A stretch of 45,968 nucleotides of DNA from CAYOXX01 sp964408025 (GTDB taxonomy: Bacteria; Acidobacteriota; DATKUA01): NCBI GenBank assembly GCA_964408025.1, contig CAYOXX010000018.1, forward strand, positions 1 to 45,968. Direction: 5' to 3'. The translations under genes were made by a program, and so were the position numbers. Under the pieces are notes generated by a model. That model was given only the letters and a program-made list of their open reading frames with translations. It searched no databases and had not been told where the DNA came from. Shown here piece by piece: positions 18,745-27,716 of the stretch (within the stretch, counting starts at the first letter, position 1; each line of letters begins with the position of its first letter).

Positions 18745-18999
18745 AGCCCGCATATTGCACAAGGTTTGGCCGGCTCTGGTGTTAAGTAATAAGTATGTTG
18801 ATCTTTCCAGCGCTCTTTCCACAGGACTAAGAGGTAACATATTGTCACTGGCGAGCCGATTTTCTCGAAGGTCGCGGCGGGGGCGGTTTTGGACCCGCAG
18901 GCGTGGTTAGCGCCACGTCAAGGGTCCAAAATCGGCCGCAACAAAGAGATTCGGGAAAAGGGGCCGCCGGACGGCTGAATCTTGTGCAATATGCGGGCT
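18745..18999. mobile_element. 255-bp segment bounded by perfect 19-bp inverted repeats
   Basis: The ends AGCCCGCATATTGCACAAG (18745-18763) and its exact reverse complement (18981-18999) enclose 217 bp without a gene. Similarity between the ends continues imperfectly inward for some ten bases. Inside is a nested hairpin: GGTTTTGGACCC and GGGTCCAAAATC as outer arms, CGTGG and CCACG as inner arms. I could not find a target duplication. The architecture suits a miniature inverted-repeat element or a transposon end pair that lost its transposase. Confidence 0.6.
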
Positions 19000-19108
19000 A
19001 GAGTCCCGACATTAATACGTGAGATCAGCCTATTTTCTATCCCTTTAGTCCCGGAAAGCGGGCCGGTTTGCCGCACCCCTTGCCGGTGAGCCGGGATTGG
19101 GATTAATC

Positions 19109-20512
19109 CTACCTCGGATCGTAGCGCAGCAGCGCTACCAGCGCGATCATGCCCGCTATCAGGTTGAAGCCGAGAAGGATCAGCAGGTGCAGCAGCGGCT
19201 GCTCACCCTCTATCGGCAGCCCCGATTCGTTCCAGAGGCTGGAGGCGCGGGGCACGGCGGAATAGGGCACCGGCCTTTGCGAGAAGGTGCCAGTGTCGAT
19301 GTGGCCGCGGCCGCCGTATACCAGGTGCGGCGTGGAGCTGTCTACCGCGTCGCGGTTGACGACGAACTGGTAGAGGTCGCTGCGGTACTGCCTGGCGTTG
19401 AGGTGGAGCTGTCGGAAGCCGTGGATGCCGGTGCCGCCGAGCCTCTGCAGGGCGTCGGTGAGGATCGCCTGCGGCGAGGCGAAGGCGAATACCTTTGCCA
19501 TGGAAGCCTGCCTGATCTGGGCCTCGAGATAGTCATCCCGGATCCTCATGGACGCGTTGTTCCAATCGGTCCATAGTTTGGCGCGATCGGGCATGTTGTC
19601 GGCGAACGGATCCGCATTCCAGTAGTGTGCCCCTCTCGGCGCGGCTTCGTCGATGGCATTTAAAGTGCTGCTAATCTCGTCGCGAACAGATTCCTGGGTG
19701 GGAACGCCCACCACCTGCTCGGCGACCAGCCTGCCGATTCCCGGGATCGCGAAGACGCATAGAACCCAGAAAACAAGCAGAACCACCAGCGCGACCGCCG
19801 GGTAGCGCGTCATTGAGCTGGCTGCCAGCCCAGCGAGCAGGAATGCTGAGACGCAGAGAACGGAAGCGGCCAGCGACCAGCCTATCGGCCAGAGAGACGC
19901 GGCGGAGAGCGGCGGGCCGTTCATCAAGACGATGGCGGCGAGATTCAACAAGATTCCGACAAAGAAGCAAACCAGGAGCGCCATCAGCAGCCCGAGGTAC
20001 TTACCGGCGAACAGTTTCAGCCTCGACAGGGGGTTGGAGAGGACTAGCCGGAGTGTGCCGTCCCTCTTCTCGCCAGCGACGGCGCTGTAGCTGACCAGGA
20101 TCGCGAGCAGGCTCATAAGAGAGCCGACGATAAAGTTCCAGTCTAGGTATGGGAGCACCGGAATCCTCTCGTCGGTCCGGTGCTGCAATTCCGTCTCAAA
20201 ACGGTTGAAGGTGTTGAGCCGAACCACGTTGGGCAGCAGGTCGCTGCCGCCCTGTGCGATGAAGGCGAGGGCCGAAGGCGGTTGCATCAGGCGCTGCTCG
20301 AGGATCGCCAGGGTCTGAAGGTTGTCGCATACCTCCTGAATCAGGCGCCCGTTCTCAACCTCGCTGACCCGGTAATCCTCCATCTGCCGCCGGTAGCTTT
20401 CGGAGAAGATCAATCCGTTCGAGAGAAAGGCGAGCAGAATTAGGAGCGAAAGGAAGATGAATTTTGCGTCCAGGAGGCCGGCCAGCAGTTGCTGTTTTGC
20501 GATATTCAGCAT
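19109..20512 (-). CDS. ABC-2 type transporter permease, second of a pair
   Basis: A 467-residue inner-membrane protein. A first membrane helix at about 15-33 is followed by an extracytoplasmic part of about 90 residues, then a cluster of helices with the cytoplasmic motif SYSAVAGEKRDGTLRLVLSN, which is the ABC-2/NosY-like coupling region between helices. A second large soluble loop lies around 270-420, then a final helix. GAGGAG precedes the ATG. It begins ten bases after the stop of a homologous permease and should form a heterodimer with it. No ATP-binding partner is present in the window. Substrate unknown. Confidence 0.82.
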   Translation of the reverse strand: MLNIAKQQLLAGLLDAKFIFLSLLILLAFLSNGLIFSESYRRQMEDYRVSEVENGRLIQEVCDNLQTLAILEQRLMQPPSALAFIAQGGSDLLPNVVRLNTFNRFETELQHRTDERIPVLPYLDWNFIVGSLMSLLAILVSYSAVAGEKRDGTLRLVLSNPLSRLKLFAGKYLGLLMALLVCFFVGILLNLAAIVLMNGPPLSAASLWPIGWSLAASVLCVSAFLLAGLAASSMTRYPAVALVVLLVFWVLCVFAIPGIGRLVAEQVVGVPTQESVRDEISSTLNAIDEAAPRGAHYWNADPFADNMPDRAKLWTDWNNASMRIRDDYLEAQIRQASMAKVFAFASPQAILTDALQRLGGTGIHGFRQLHLNARQYRSDLYQFVVNRDAVDSSTPHLVYGGRGHIDTGTFSQRPVPYSAVPRASSLWNESGLPIEGEQPLLHLLILLGFNLIAGMIALVALLRYDPR

Positions 20513-20522
20513 GGACTTCTCC

Positions 20523-22067
20523 TCAGCGGACGTCGTAACGGATGAAGGCGACGAAGCCGATGGCGAATATTATTGCGGCGATGGTCGTCAGCATTCCTAT
20601 CGGCTGCAGCGAGCCGGCGAAATCCGATTCCGCTGTGTACTGTTCAAATTGTGGTATCTCTTCGGCCGGCAGCGGCCCCCACAGTTCAGGACCCATAAAT
20701 TCGCTGTCCTCTCTTCCGAGCGCTTCTTGCTGACGGTAATACATTCTACGGGCTGCGTACTTCCCGTCGTCAATATCGGAGGCGGGCCGCCGTGAGAAGA
20801 ACTGCGACGCGTTATCGGAAAAAAAACCGCGGCTCTTCAGGTTGGCTATCAGCTGCCGCCGGTAACGCCGCGCGCCCTCCAGAAAGTTGCCGTAAGCCCG
20901 GTGGTCGGTAGCGGCCAGCGCCGTGAAAGCCATATGTAGGTGGTGTGCCGGTGAAGGCAAAGAAAGGGTCTCGAAGACCTCAGCGTGGCGCCGCCTCTGC
21001 CTCTCCCCGCGATAGTAGGCGTCCCAGATCCTCTGGGCCCTTCCCTGCATCATCGGCTCGAATGTGCGGACCCAGGCCTCCCCGTGGCGATAGTCCATCT
21101 CCCCGCCGTCGAATTTGAAACAGCCGCCTCTACCGGGTATCGACCAACCGCTCGTGTAGAGCCCCAGCCAGTATCTCGGATACCTCTCGCGAAACTCTCG
21201 CAGACTCGCTGCGGCTTCCTGCAGCGTTGCCTTCTCGATGTTGGCGAGCTCGGCGGGGGAAGGCATCGGCGCGAAGACATCCGCCGCGCTGTTCGCCGCG
21301 CTCGGTATCAGCAACACGAACAGCGCCCAGACGAGCAGTGAGAGAACCAAGGCAACCGACGACCTGCGGACGATGGCCGAGCAGGCGAGGCCGGTGGCGA
21401 CGAACACCGCGCCGTAGAGCATGCCGGCAATGACCATCAAGCCGATGACAGACCACTGCTCCGGCGTAAATTGCAGGCCGGAAAAAAATGAGAGCAGGAT
21501 AAGTCCGCCGGTGAAGCTGAGCAGGAAGGGAATGGCAAGGCAGATTATCCCTCCCGTGAATTTGGCCGCGAATAACGTGCCGCGGCTGATGGGAGTGGTG
21601 CACTGCAGCTTCAGGGTGCCGGTCTCGCGTTCGCCGGAGACGGCGTCGTAGCTGAAGAGGATGCCGAAGAGGCTGACGACGATCGCGAAGATGGTGTAGA
21701 GATCGAGCGCCGGCTCGGCGGCCAGCAGCATGTTATCGTTGAAGCTCCCCTCGGCCTCGCGCGGCACCTCCCAGCGATTCACCTGGATGGTGTTGCCGAA
21801 GCGGCAATCCTCCCCCTGGGCGAAGATGCTGAGGGAAGAGGGCGGGCGATGCACCGTCGGGCTGATCTCCGATGGAACATAGACTTCACGATTAGCCTGG
21901 GCGCTCGCATCGGCTGCCAGGTTGTAGGCGTTGCGCCGGCGGATGTAGTCGTCCCCCAGCACCCAGACGCTGACGACGACTAGAATGAGCGTCGTCGCCA
22001 GGGCCGCGGCGAAGCGGAACGTCAGCAGGTGGTGTCTGACTTCCTTTAATAATAAAGTGACGAACAT
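20523..22067 (-). CDS. ABC-2 type transporter permease, first of a pair
   Basis: A 514-residue membrane protein with the same plan as the gene downstream: one N-terminal helix (about 18-36), a soluble loop, helices with the motif SYDAVSGERETGTLKLQC near residue 145, about five helices, a second soluble domain of roughly 190 residues, and a last helix at the end. This layout occurs in permeases annotated as NosY-like or multicopper-enzyme-maturation ABC components. Leader GGGGTGAGTGA precedes the ATG. No ATPase gene adjoins it upstream, where only a pseudogene remnant on the other strand is found. Confidence 0.82.
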   Translation of the reverse strand: MFVTLLLKEVRHHLLTFRFAAALATTLILVVVSVWVLGDDYIRRRNAYNLAADASAQANREVYVPSEISPTVHRPPSSLSIFAQGEDCRFGNTIQVNRWEVPREAEGSFNDNMLLAAEPALDLYTIFAIVVSLFGILFSYDAVSGERETGTLKLQCTTPISRGTLFAAKFTGGIICLAIPFLLSFTGGLILLSFFSGLQFTPEQWSVIGLMVIAGMLYGAVFVATGLACSAIVRRSSVALVLSLLVWALFVLLIPSAANSAADVFAPMPSPAELANIEKATLQEAAASLREFRERYPRYWLGLYTSGWSIPGRGGCFKFDGGEMDYRHGEAWVRTFEPMMQGRAQRIWDAYYRGERQRRRHAEVFETLSLPSPAHHLHMAFTALAATDHRAYGNFLEGARRYRRQLIANLKSRGFFSDNASQFFSRRPASDIDDGKYAARRMYYRQQEALGREDSEFMGPELWGPLPAEEIPQFEQYTAESDFAGSLQPIGMLTTIAAIIFAIGFVAFIRYDVR

Positions 22068-22239
22068 TCACTCACCCCGATCAGAACGTCATCTTACATG
22101 TTTAGAGTTGGGAAACGAGGAAATGGTTGACGGCCAAAAGAAGTGAAAAGATTGTTTCCGCCGCTGACCATTCGAACGCTTCCTTATCCATTAGTTGGTC
22201 GGAACCAAATCATGTATGTGTAATGTTAACATTCAAAGC

Positions 22240-22505
22240 AGACTACAAACAGTGCTGCCCCGTATTGCGGAGGCTGGAAACCTGTCGCGCTAAACAGCTT
22301 CGAAAAGCGGGCACCGTGGTGATGAGCCGCAGGTTGCGACGGCATCCAAAACGAGTTGTTCTTCTATCCCAACACAGGTATGGTTTTCGGTGGCGCCAAG
22401 CTGACACTCCAGTTGCTAAATGGCAGGGTCAAGGAGAGTAGCGTGTATTGCATTTTCAGAGTTAGGCAAGATCAGGCAAAGCAAGAACCTACGAAACATA
22501 TCTGA
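22240..22505 (+). pseudogene. pntB: Decayed C-terminus of NAD(P) transhydrogenase beta subunit
   Basis: One frame from 22338 reads DGIQNELFFYPNTGMVFGG then AKLTLQLLNG before a stop at 22503-22505. This matches the end of PntB, typically GYAGIENELFF.PNT.MLFGDAK. Just upstream, another frame gives CPVLRRLETCRAKQL and GTVVMSRRL, resembling MPVLEV..AK and VIVVKRSL that precede that block in PntB. The frame change and stops show decay. The rest of the gene is absent. This explains part of the 568-bp stretch 22068-22635; the remainder shows nothing else. Confidence 0.55.
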
Positions 22506-22635
22506 GCCGGGTAAAGAGCAAACTGAAGAGTTAGGCATTCATTAAAGCCCTGGTTTTCTATTGAGATCCGAGCTATACAAGTCCGATAATTTCCGAAAGC
22601 TCTTTCAGCAAGGCTTTAGCAAGCGGGAGGACCAT

Positions 22636-24012
22636 ATGAGCAAGGAGTATCGAATAGAAGAGGACAGCCTTGGGCAGGTGAAAGTCCCTGCCGGGGCTTA
22701 TTACGGCGCACAGACTCAGAGGGCAGTGGGGAACTTTCCGATCAGTGGCATTCATACGTACCCTGAGTTTATGCGCGCCTATGTCTTTATCAAGAAGGCG
22801 GCGGCGAGAACCAACGAGGAGCTCGGATTGCTCGACAGTGCCAAAGCCGAAGCGATAGTCAAGGCGGCCGACGAGGCGTTGATTGGCCGTTTTGACGACC
22901 AGTTCGTGGTCGACGTCTACCAGGCCGGAGCAGGCACCAGCTTCAACATGAACGTCAACGAGGTGCTGGCCAACAGGGCTAACGAGATCCTCGGCGGCAA
23001 GCGCGGCGACTACTCGATTGTCCACCCGAACGACCACGTGAACATGGCCCAGAGCACCAACGATACTTACCCAACCGCCATGCGGCTATCGGCGCTCCTC
23101 AAGTTACCCGGGTTGATAACAAATCTGGACGGGACAATCGAGTTGTGCGACGGCAAGGCGCGCGAGTTCCGCCAAATCCTCAAGTCTGGCCGCACCCACC
23201 TGCAGGACGCGGTACCGACCACTCTGGGGCTGGAATTCGGCGGCTATCGCGACAGCCTGAAGAAGGACCGTGAGCGCCTGGCGAGCGCCGGCGGCAGACT
23301 CAGGGAGCTAAACATAGGAGGCACGGCGGCCGGCACCGGTCTCAACGCCCATCCCGAGTACGCCGCCACGGTGGTGAGGCATATGGCGGCATTGACCGGC
23401 ATCGACCTGAGGCGGGCGGGCAACCTGGTGGAGATCATGCAGAGCATGGCCGACCTGGCAGAGTTTGCGGGTGCGTTGCGGGTGCTGGCAATCGACCTGA
23501 CCAGAATCGCCGACGACCTGCGCTTGCTCTCCAGCGGCCCCACCACCGGACTCAATGAGATCAACCTCCCGCCGGTGCAGCCGGGATCATCCATAATGCC
23601 GGGCAAAGTAAACCCGGTGATCTGTGAATGCCTGAATATGATCTGCTACCAGGTAATCGGTTGCGCCACCACCGTCGACTACGCCTCCTGCGCGGGGCAG
23701 TTGGAGCTTAACGTGATGATGCCGGTGATCTCCTGGAATATTCTCCATTGTGAGCAGATCCTCGCCACAGGCCTGGAGATGTTCAACGAGCGCTGCCTGA
23801 CAGGGATTACCGCCAATCGGGAGCGCTGCCAAGGCTATTTCGAGGACTCGATGGGACTGGCGACGGCGCTCAGCCCTCTGATCGGGTATTCGGCTGCCGC
23901 GAGAGTGGTTAAGCGCGCCCTGGCCGAGGGGCGGAGGATCAAGGAGATCGTTCTGGAGGAAGGCTTGGCAGATGAGGAGAGCTGGGAGAACATGTTCGAT
24001 AGCCTGAAGTGA
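22636..24012 (+). CDS. aspA: Aspartate ammonia-lyase
   Basis: Converts aspartate reversibly to fumarate and ammonia. The start at 22636 has GGGAGG upstream, and the family sequence YRIEEDSLGQVKVPAGAYYG begins at once (458 residues). The signature loop GSSIMPGKVNPV, the substrate motif SGRTHLQDAVP, and HPNDHVNMAQSTNDTYPT are intact. The QSTND form and QRAVGNFPISG favour aspartase over class II fumarase, though the two are close. It stands alone, convergent with cydB, and would feed fumarate to respiration or the TCA cycle. Confidence 0.88.
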   Translation: MSKEYRIEEDSLGQVKVPAGAYYGAQTQRAVGNFPISGIHTYPEFMRAYVFIKKAAARTNEELGLLDSAKAEAIVKAADEALIGRFDDQFVVDVYQAGAGTSFNMNVNEVLANRANEILGGKRGDYSIVHPNDHVNMAQSTNDTYPTAMRLSALLKLPGLITNLDGTIELCDGKAREFRQILKSGRTHLQDAVPTTLGLEFGGYRDSLKKDRERLASAGGRLRELNIGGTAAGTGLNAHPEYAATVVRHMAALTGIDLRRAGNLVEIMQSMADLAEFAGALRVLAIDLTRIADDLRLLSSGPTTGLNEINLPPVQPGSSIMPGKVNPVICECLNMICYQVIGCATTVDYASCAGQLELNVMMPVISWNILHCEQILATGLEMFNERCLTGITANRERCQGYFEDSMGLATALSPLIGYSAAARVVKRALAEGRRIKEIVLEEGLADEESWENMFDSLK

Positions 24013-24098
24013 AAGTCGCCGGCGCGTGAAGCCGTCCCAGACATGTTTCTACTCTTTGCTTTCATCTGACCCGATGGATAAGCGCTTCTGGGACCGCC

Positions 24099-25115
24099 TT
24101 AATAGCTGTCTTCCGTCAGCGTAACCTTACCCCTGAAGATGATGTAAATCCAGGCGGTGTATGCGATGACGAGCGGCATACCGATCAGGACAATGATCAG
24201 CATGACTGTGAGCGTATTCGCAGATGATGCGGCGTTATAAGCAGTAAGGCTAAAAGCCGGATCGATGCTGGAGACTGCCATTCGGGGGTAGAGGCTCAGT
24301 CCCATCAATCCGATCATGGATAGGATCACGGCGGCGGATGCGAGAAAGGCTCTCAAATGTCTGCCGCCTTGGTTGGCAATCGGCAAATAGATGTTGCCAG
24401 CCAGAAGGAACAGCATTAGAACCCAGAAAAGCGGCTTGCCGAGGAGGTCTTGAAAAAGGAAGGGTGAAACGAAGTACGTGGCAGTAGTCGTAACCACGTA
24501 GAGTATTATAAAGGTCGCCCAAAAGTAGTTAGCCAAACTTGCTATACGCTGCTGTAATACTCCTTCGGTCTTTAGTGTAAGGAACACGGAACCGTGCATG
24601 ACACACATTGAGAGGCTAAGGGCTCCTGTTAGCAATGAATACGGATTCAATAGATCGATAAAAGCGACATTCAGGGAGCCGTCAGCCGCGATTGGCAAAC
24701 CCCGTAAGACGTTACCTATCGCCACCCCGAATAAGGCCGCGGAAATAAGGCTACCGAGCCCAAATGACCAGTCCCAGACTCGCTTCCAAGGCGGGGTGCT
24801 GACCTTGCCGCGAAACTCTATCGCCACCGCACGCATTATCAGCGAAAAAAGCAGGAGCATGAAGGCGAGATAGAAACCGCTGAGCACAGTGGCGTAGAGC
24901 ACAGGAAAAGCTGCGAACATAGCACCGCCGGCGGTCAGCAACCAGACCTCGTTACCGTCCCAAACGGGCCCAATAGCGTTTATGTAGATCCTGCGCTCCT
25001 TTTCATTCCGGGCGAAAAGGTGTAGGACACCGACGCCGAGGTCAAAGCCGTCCAGAACGGCGTAGCCGCCCAATAGGACGCCAATCAAAAGAAACCAGGT
25101 AGTGCTCAGATCCAC
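24099..25115 (-). CDS. cydB: Cytochrome bd quinol oxidase subunit II
   Basis: Partner of CydA in the bd-type terminal oxidase, which reduces O2 to water with high affinity. The 338-residue protein has about eight hydrophobic helices and typical blocks: LLGGYAVLDGFDLGVGVLH at the N-terminus, GPVWDGNEVWLLTAGGAMFAAFP, and a C-terminal AYTAWIYIIFRGKV. It starts 16 bases after cydA on the same strand. DNA here is visibly less GC-rich than in the ATP synthase part of the window. Confidence 0.94.
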   Translation of the reverse strand: MDLSTTWFLLIGVLLGGYAVLDGFDLGVGVLHLFARNEKERRIYINAIGPVWDGNEVWLLTAGGAMFAAFPVLYATVLSGFYLAFMLLLFSLIMRAVAIEFRGKVSTPPWKRVWDWSFGLGSLISAALFGVAIGNVLRGLPIAADGSLNVAFIDLLNPYSLLTGALSLSMCVMHGSVFLTLKTEGVLQQRIASLANYFWATFIILYVVTTTATYFVSPFLFQDLLGKPLFWVLMLFLLAGNIYLPIANQGGRHLRAFLASAAVILSMIGLMGLSLYPRMAVSSIDPAFSLTAYNAASSANTLTVMLIIVLIGMPLVIAYTAWIYIIFRGKVTLTEDSY

Positions 25116-25131
25116 GATACCAGACCTCGTT

Positions 25132-26460
25132 TTACGTTATAGGTTCTGGTCCCTGCTTCACTTTTCCTGCCAGTAAGAAGACGTACAATGCGCCTAAAAC
25201 CAGGTAGACAAAACCGAATAAAATAATTGAGGAGAGAATCTCCCCTCCGCTTACATTGGTGGAGTGGGCGTCTGCAGTTTTTAACAGCCTGTAGACGACC
25301 CAGGGTTGTCTACCCACCTCGGCCACGATCCACCCGAGCTCACAGGCTATGATCGGCAGAGGGATAGACCATACGAGCGTCTTCAGATACCAACTGGTTC
25401 TGTGAAGCTTCTTCCTCACGAGCAGAATTGTGCCGATAGCAGTCATGGCAATGAAGAAAATACCGAGAGCGACCATCGTGTGAAATGATATGAATGTGAT
25501 CGCGAATGGAGGCGTTGGATGTCCCGCCTCCTCAAGATCCTCCAGCCCCGGGACAAAAGCATCAAAATCGTCTGCAGCCAACCAGCTCAGGAGCCCGGGA
25601 ATAGCCACGGCGTAATCCAAGCTCAGCGGGTCTTCATTCGGGATGCCGAAGATCGTTAGAGGGGCGCTGGACTGCCCTCTTATCAGGCCCTCCATCGCCG
25701 CAAGTTTTTCCGGCTGAGTGCGTGCAACCTGGGCCGCGTGCTGGTGGCCGGTGGGGAAGAGCGCCATTATCGAAGCAACCAGCCCGAAGATCATGGCAAT
25801 ATAGAGAGTCTTGCGAGCAATTTCCATGCTCTTGTTTTTTAATATCAGCCAGGCGGAAATCCCTGTTACTAAAAAGGCGCCGGCGATCAAGCAGCCGATG
25901 AGCGTGTGGGAGAAGCGAGCAAGTGTGGACGGGTTGAAAACTGCAGCCCAGAAGTCTATAAGTTCTGCTCTCCCGCCACGAATTGTGTGGCCGGCAGGAG
26001 TCTGCTGCCAAGAGTTGGCGACGATGATCCAGAATGCCGACAGTACTGAACCTATAGCCACTATCAGGGCTGAGAACCAATGTACAGATTTGGAGACCTT
26101 GTTTCGCCCGAAAAGGTATACCCCCAAAAAAGTAGACTCCAGGAAGAACGCGAAGATAGCTTCAGCGGCAAGAGGAGCACCGAACACGTCCCCCACGAAT
26201 TTCGAGTATTCCGCCCAATTCGTGCCGAACTGAAACTCCATGACTATTCCGGTAGCTACTCCGACAACGAAAGTAAGGCCGAGAATCTTTCCGAAAAACT
26301 GTCCTGCCCTGACGTAGTCCTCATCATTCCTCCTCCACCCAAGCCATTCCAGAATCACAACCAGCCAGGCCAGCCCTATCGAGATTGGCGGAAAGATGAA
26401 ATGGAATCCAACTGTTAAGGCAAACTGGATTCGGGACAGCAACAATGGATCCAGATCCAT
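25132..26460 (-). CDS. cydA: Cytochrome bd quinol oxidase subunit I
   Basis: Holds the haem groups and quinol site. The 442-residue protein has the haem ligand His20 (VGFHFIFPP), His185 (ARFSHTLIG), acidic proton-path residues Glu100 and Glu108 (AAEAIFAFFLEST) and the conserved GRQPW near residue 385. The length, against about 520 in Escherichia coli, indicates the short Q-loop type. It is the distal part of the oxygen-defence island; a ZIP remnant fills the space before it. No CydX or CydDC genes are seen. Confidence 0.95.
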   Translation of the reverse strand: MDLDPLLLSRIQFALTVGFHFIFPPISIGLAWLVVILEWLGWRRNDEDYVRAGQFFGKILGLTFVVGVATGIVMEFQFGTNWAEYSKFVGDVFGAPLAAEAIFAFFLESTFLGVYLFGRNKVSKSVHWFSALIVAIGSVLSAFWIIVANSWQQTPAGHTIRGGRAELIDFWAAVFNPSTLARFSHTLIGCLIAGAFLVTGISAWLILKNKSMEIARKTLYIAMIFGLVASIMALFPTGHQHAAQVARTQPEKLAAMEGLIRGQSSAPLTIFGIPNEDPLSLDYAVAIPGLLSWLAADDFDAFVPGLEDLEEAGHPTPPFAITFISFHTMVALGIFFIAMTAIGTILLVRKKLHRTSWYLKTLVWSIPLPIIACELGWIVAEVGRQPWVVYRLLKTADAHSTNVSGGEILSSIILFGFVYLVLGALYVFLLAGKVKQGPEPIT

Positions 26461-26503
26461 AGACCAACCTCTTGATCAAACCCTGTTGAATCGCAGTGGA
26501 GTC

Positions 26504-26790
26504 TCAGCTGAGCGCGACGTTAAGAATCATCGTGGTAGTGAAGCACAGATTCGTATCGCGAGTCGCTACGTCGATTCCCCCGCTTTGCTGAGACGCCGTG
26601 ATTAGTTATTCTGCTGCTACGAATATCATTGCGCCGGCGATGAATGCAATATTTTAAGGAAATATCGTCTCCATCGTCAATGCCACACGGGCGCCGAGAA
26701 CACCGGCGCAGCCGCGACAGCCGTGAGGAATCAAGCGAACAGCGTAGCAATGCCTGCCTGCGAACCGGATGGAACTGCTTAAAGGAGTCC
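26504..26790 (-). pseudogene. Decayed C-terminus of a ZIP-family metal transporter
   Basis: On the minus strand one frame reads IAFIAGAMIFVAAE, stop, LITASQQSGGIDVAT, then FTTTMILNVALS and a stop at 26504. This corresponds to the last two helices of ZupT/GufA-type transporters (LAFAAGAMIFVVVEELIPES ... MMVLDVALG), with a TAA in place of the second glutamate of the metal-site EE. Upstream, in a different frame, QAGIATLFA and FLTAVAAAPVFSA look like the preceding helix. Frameshifts and stops show a dead gene. It accounts for most of the 402-bp stretch 26461-26862, in which I see no other gene. Confidence 0.55.
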
Positions 26791-26862
26791 AACAGGAAGT
26801 TATTCCTCTGGCCTCCTAAAGGGACAGGTTGGCGACTTCACTGGGGAGCAGTGCCAACCGAG

Positions 26863-27027
26863 CTAGTCCTCCTCCGGAGAGAACATGTCCTTGCCGACGC
26901 CGCATACTGGGCAGACGAAATCGTCGGGGAGATCCTCAAACGACGTGCCGGGCTCTATCCCCTCCTCGGGAAGGCCTTCGGCGGGATCGTAGACCCACCC
27001 GCAGGCGTCGCACACGTACTTCTTCAT
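26863..27027 (-). CDS. rub: Rubredoxin
   Basis: A 54-residue one-iron electron carrier. The whole family pattern is visible: MKKYVCDACGWVYDPAEG with Cys6 and Cys9, then GTSFEDLPDDFVCPVCGVGK with Cys39 and Cys42, ending MFSPEED. It should pass electrons to the flavodiiron protein, rubrerythrin and superoxide reductase coded in the same island. It lies 70 bp after the ferritin-like gene on the same strand. No rubredoxin reductase is apparent in the window. Confidence 0.96.
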   Translation of the reverse strand: MKKYVCDACGWVYDPAEGLPEEGIEPGTSFEDLPDDFVCPVCGVGKDMFSPEED

Positions 27028-27097
27028 GGCAGACCCTCTCTAGTTAAGATTGGCTATGAACACTCAGTGTTCCCATCAGCATCGCCGCGTGCTGCGC

Positions 27098-27592
27098 TCA
27101 TCCCCCCAGCTCGGCGATCTTATCGGAGATGTAGCGGATGTGGCTCATCTCCTCTTCGACGATCTCGTGAATCCTACTCCGACCGAGTGCGGCGGGAACC
27201 ATATCCTTGACGGCCAGGAAGAAGATCACGGAATCCTTTTCACGACTCAAGGCGGTGTGGAGAATGTCGAGCGGGTTGTCTGTCATGTCGGACAGCTCGT
27301 CCGCCATAGCTTTCATGTTAAATATCTTGCCGTCGGCGATGGCCTGCAGGTACTTGGACGATTCGCCGTCGGGGTCGAAGCTTATGAGGCCGGGCTTCTC
27401 CGTCGCAAGTCGATCGCGCATCTCCTTGAAGACCTTCTCGTGGCTGGCTTCCCAGGCGACCAGGTCGAGGAGCAGCTTCTTCACCTCCTCATCCTTTACG
27501 ATTTCCGCGGCCCGGCCGTAGAAAGCCTGGCCGTTTTGCTCGATCGTTACGGCAATTTCAAGTATCTCGTCCGCGTTGAACGTCACTGGCAT
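27098..27592 (-). CDS. Ferritin-like diiron protein (rubrerythrin-type, no rubredoxin domain)
   Basis: A 164-residue four-helix protein. The chosen ATG has GAGGGGG upstream; another ATG five codons earlier has no such site. Diiron ligands are seen as EIAVTIEQNGQAFY in helix 1, AWEASHEKVF in helix 2, SREKDSVIFF in helix 3 and EEEMSHIRYI in helix 4. The C-terminal rubredoxin-like Cys4 domain of true rubrerythrins is absent. Probably handles peroxide or iron, using the adjacent rubredoxin; the exact reaction is not established by sequence. Confidence 0.85.
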   Translation of the reverse strand: MPVTFNADEILEIAVTIEQNGQAFYGRAAEIVKDEEVKKLLLDLVAWEASHEKVFKEMRDRLATEKPGLISFDPDGESSKYLQAIADGKIFNMKAMADELSDMTDNPLDILHTALSREKDSVIFFLAVKDMVPAALGRSRIHEIVEEEMSHIRYISDKIAELGG

Positions 27593-27716
27593 GGGATACC
27601 CCCTCATCTGTGAGACGTTTTCTGCCCTATTTTTGTTCTCGCGGATCTACATTGCAATACCAGAGCGTGTTCAAGCCTCGGAAAGGCCAGATCCGGTTCT
27701 GCAGCCGGCTCTTGGC

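Noticed and set aside
22127..22441. 104-codon plus-strand open frame after the ABC permeases
   Set aside because: No ribosome site. Its later part is one frame of the decayed pntB end, which continues in another frame.
24012..24099. GTCCCAGA and TCTGGGAC as a shared terminator between aspA and cydB
   Set aside because: The arms are only eight bases and about 45 bases apart, with no T-run; too weak to call.
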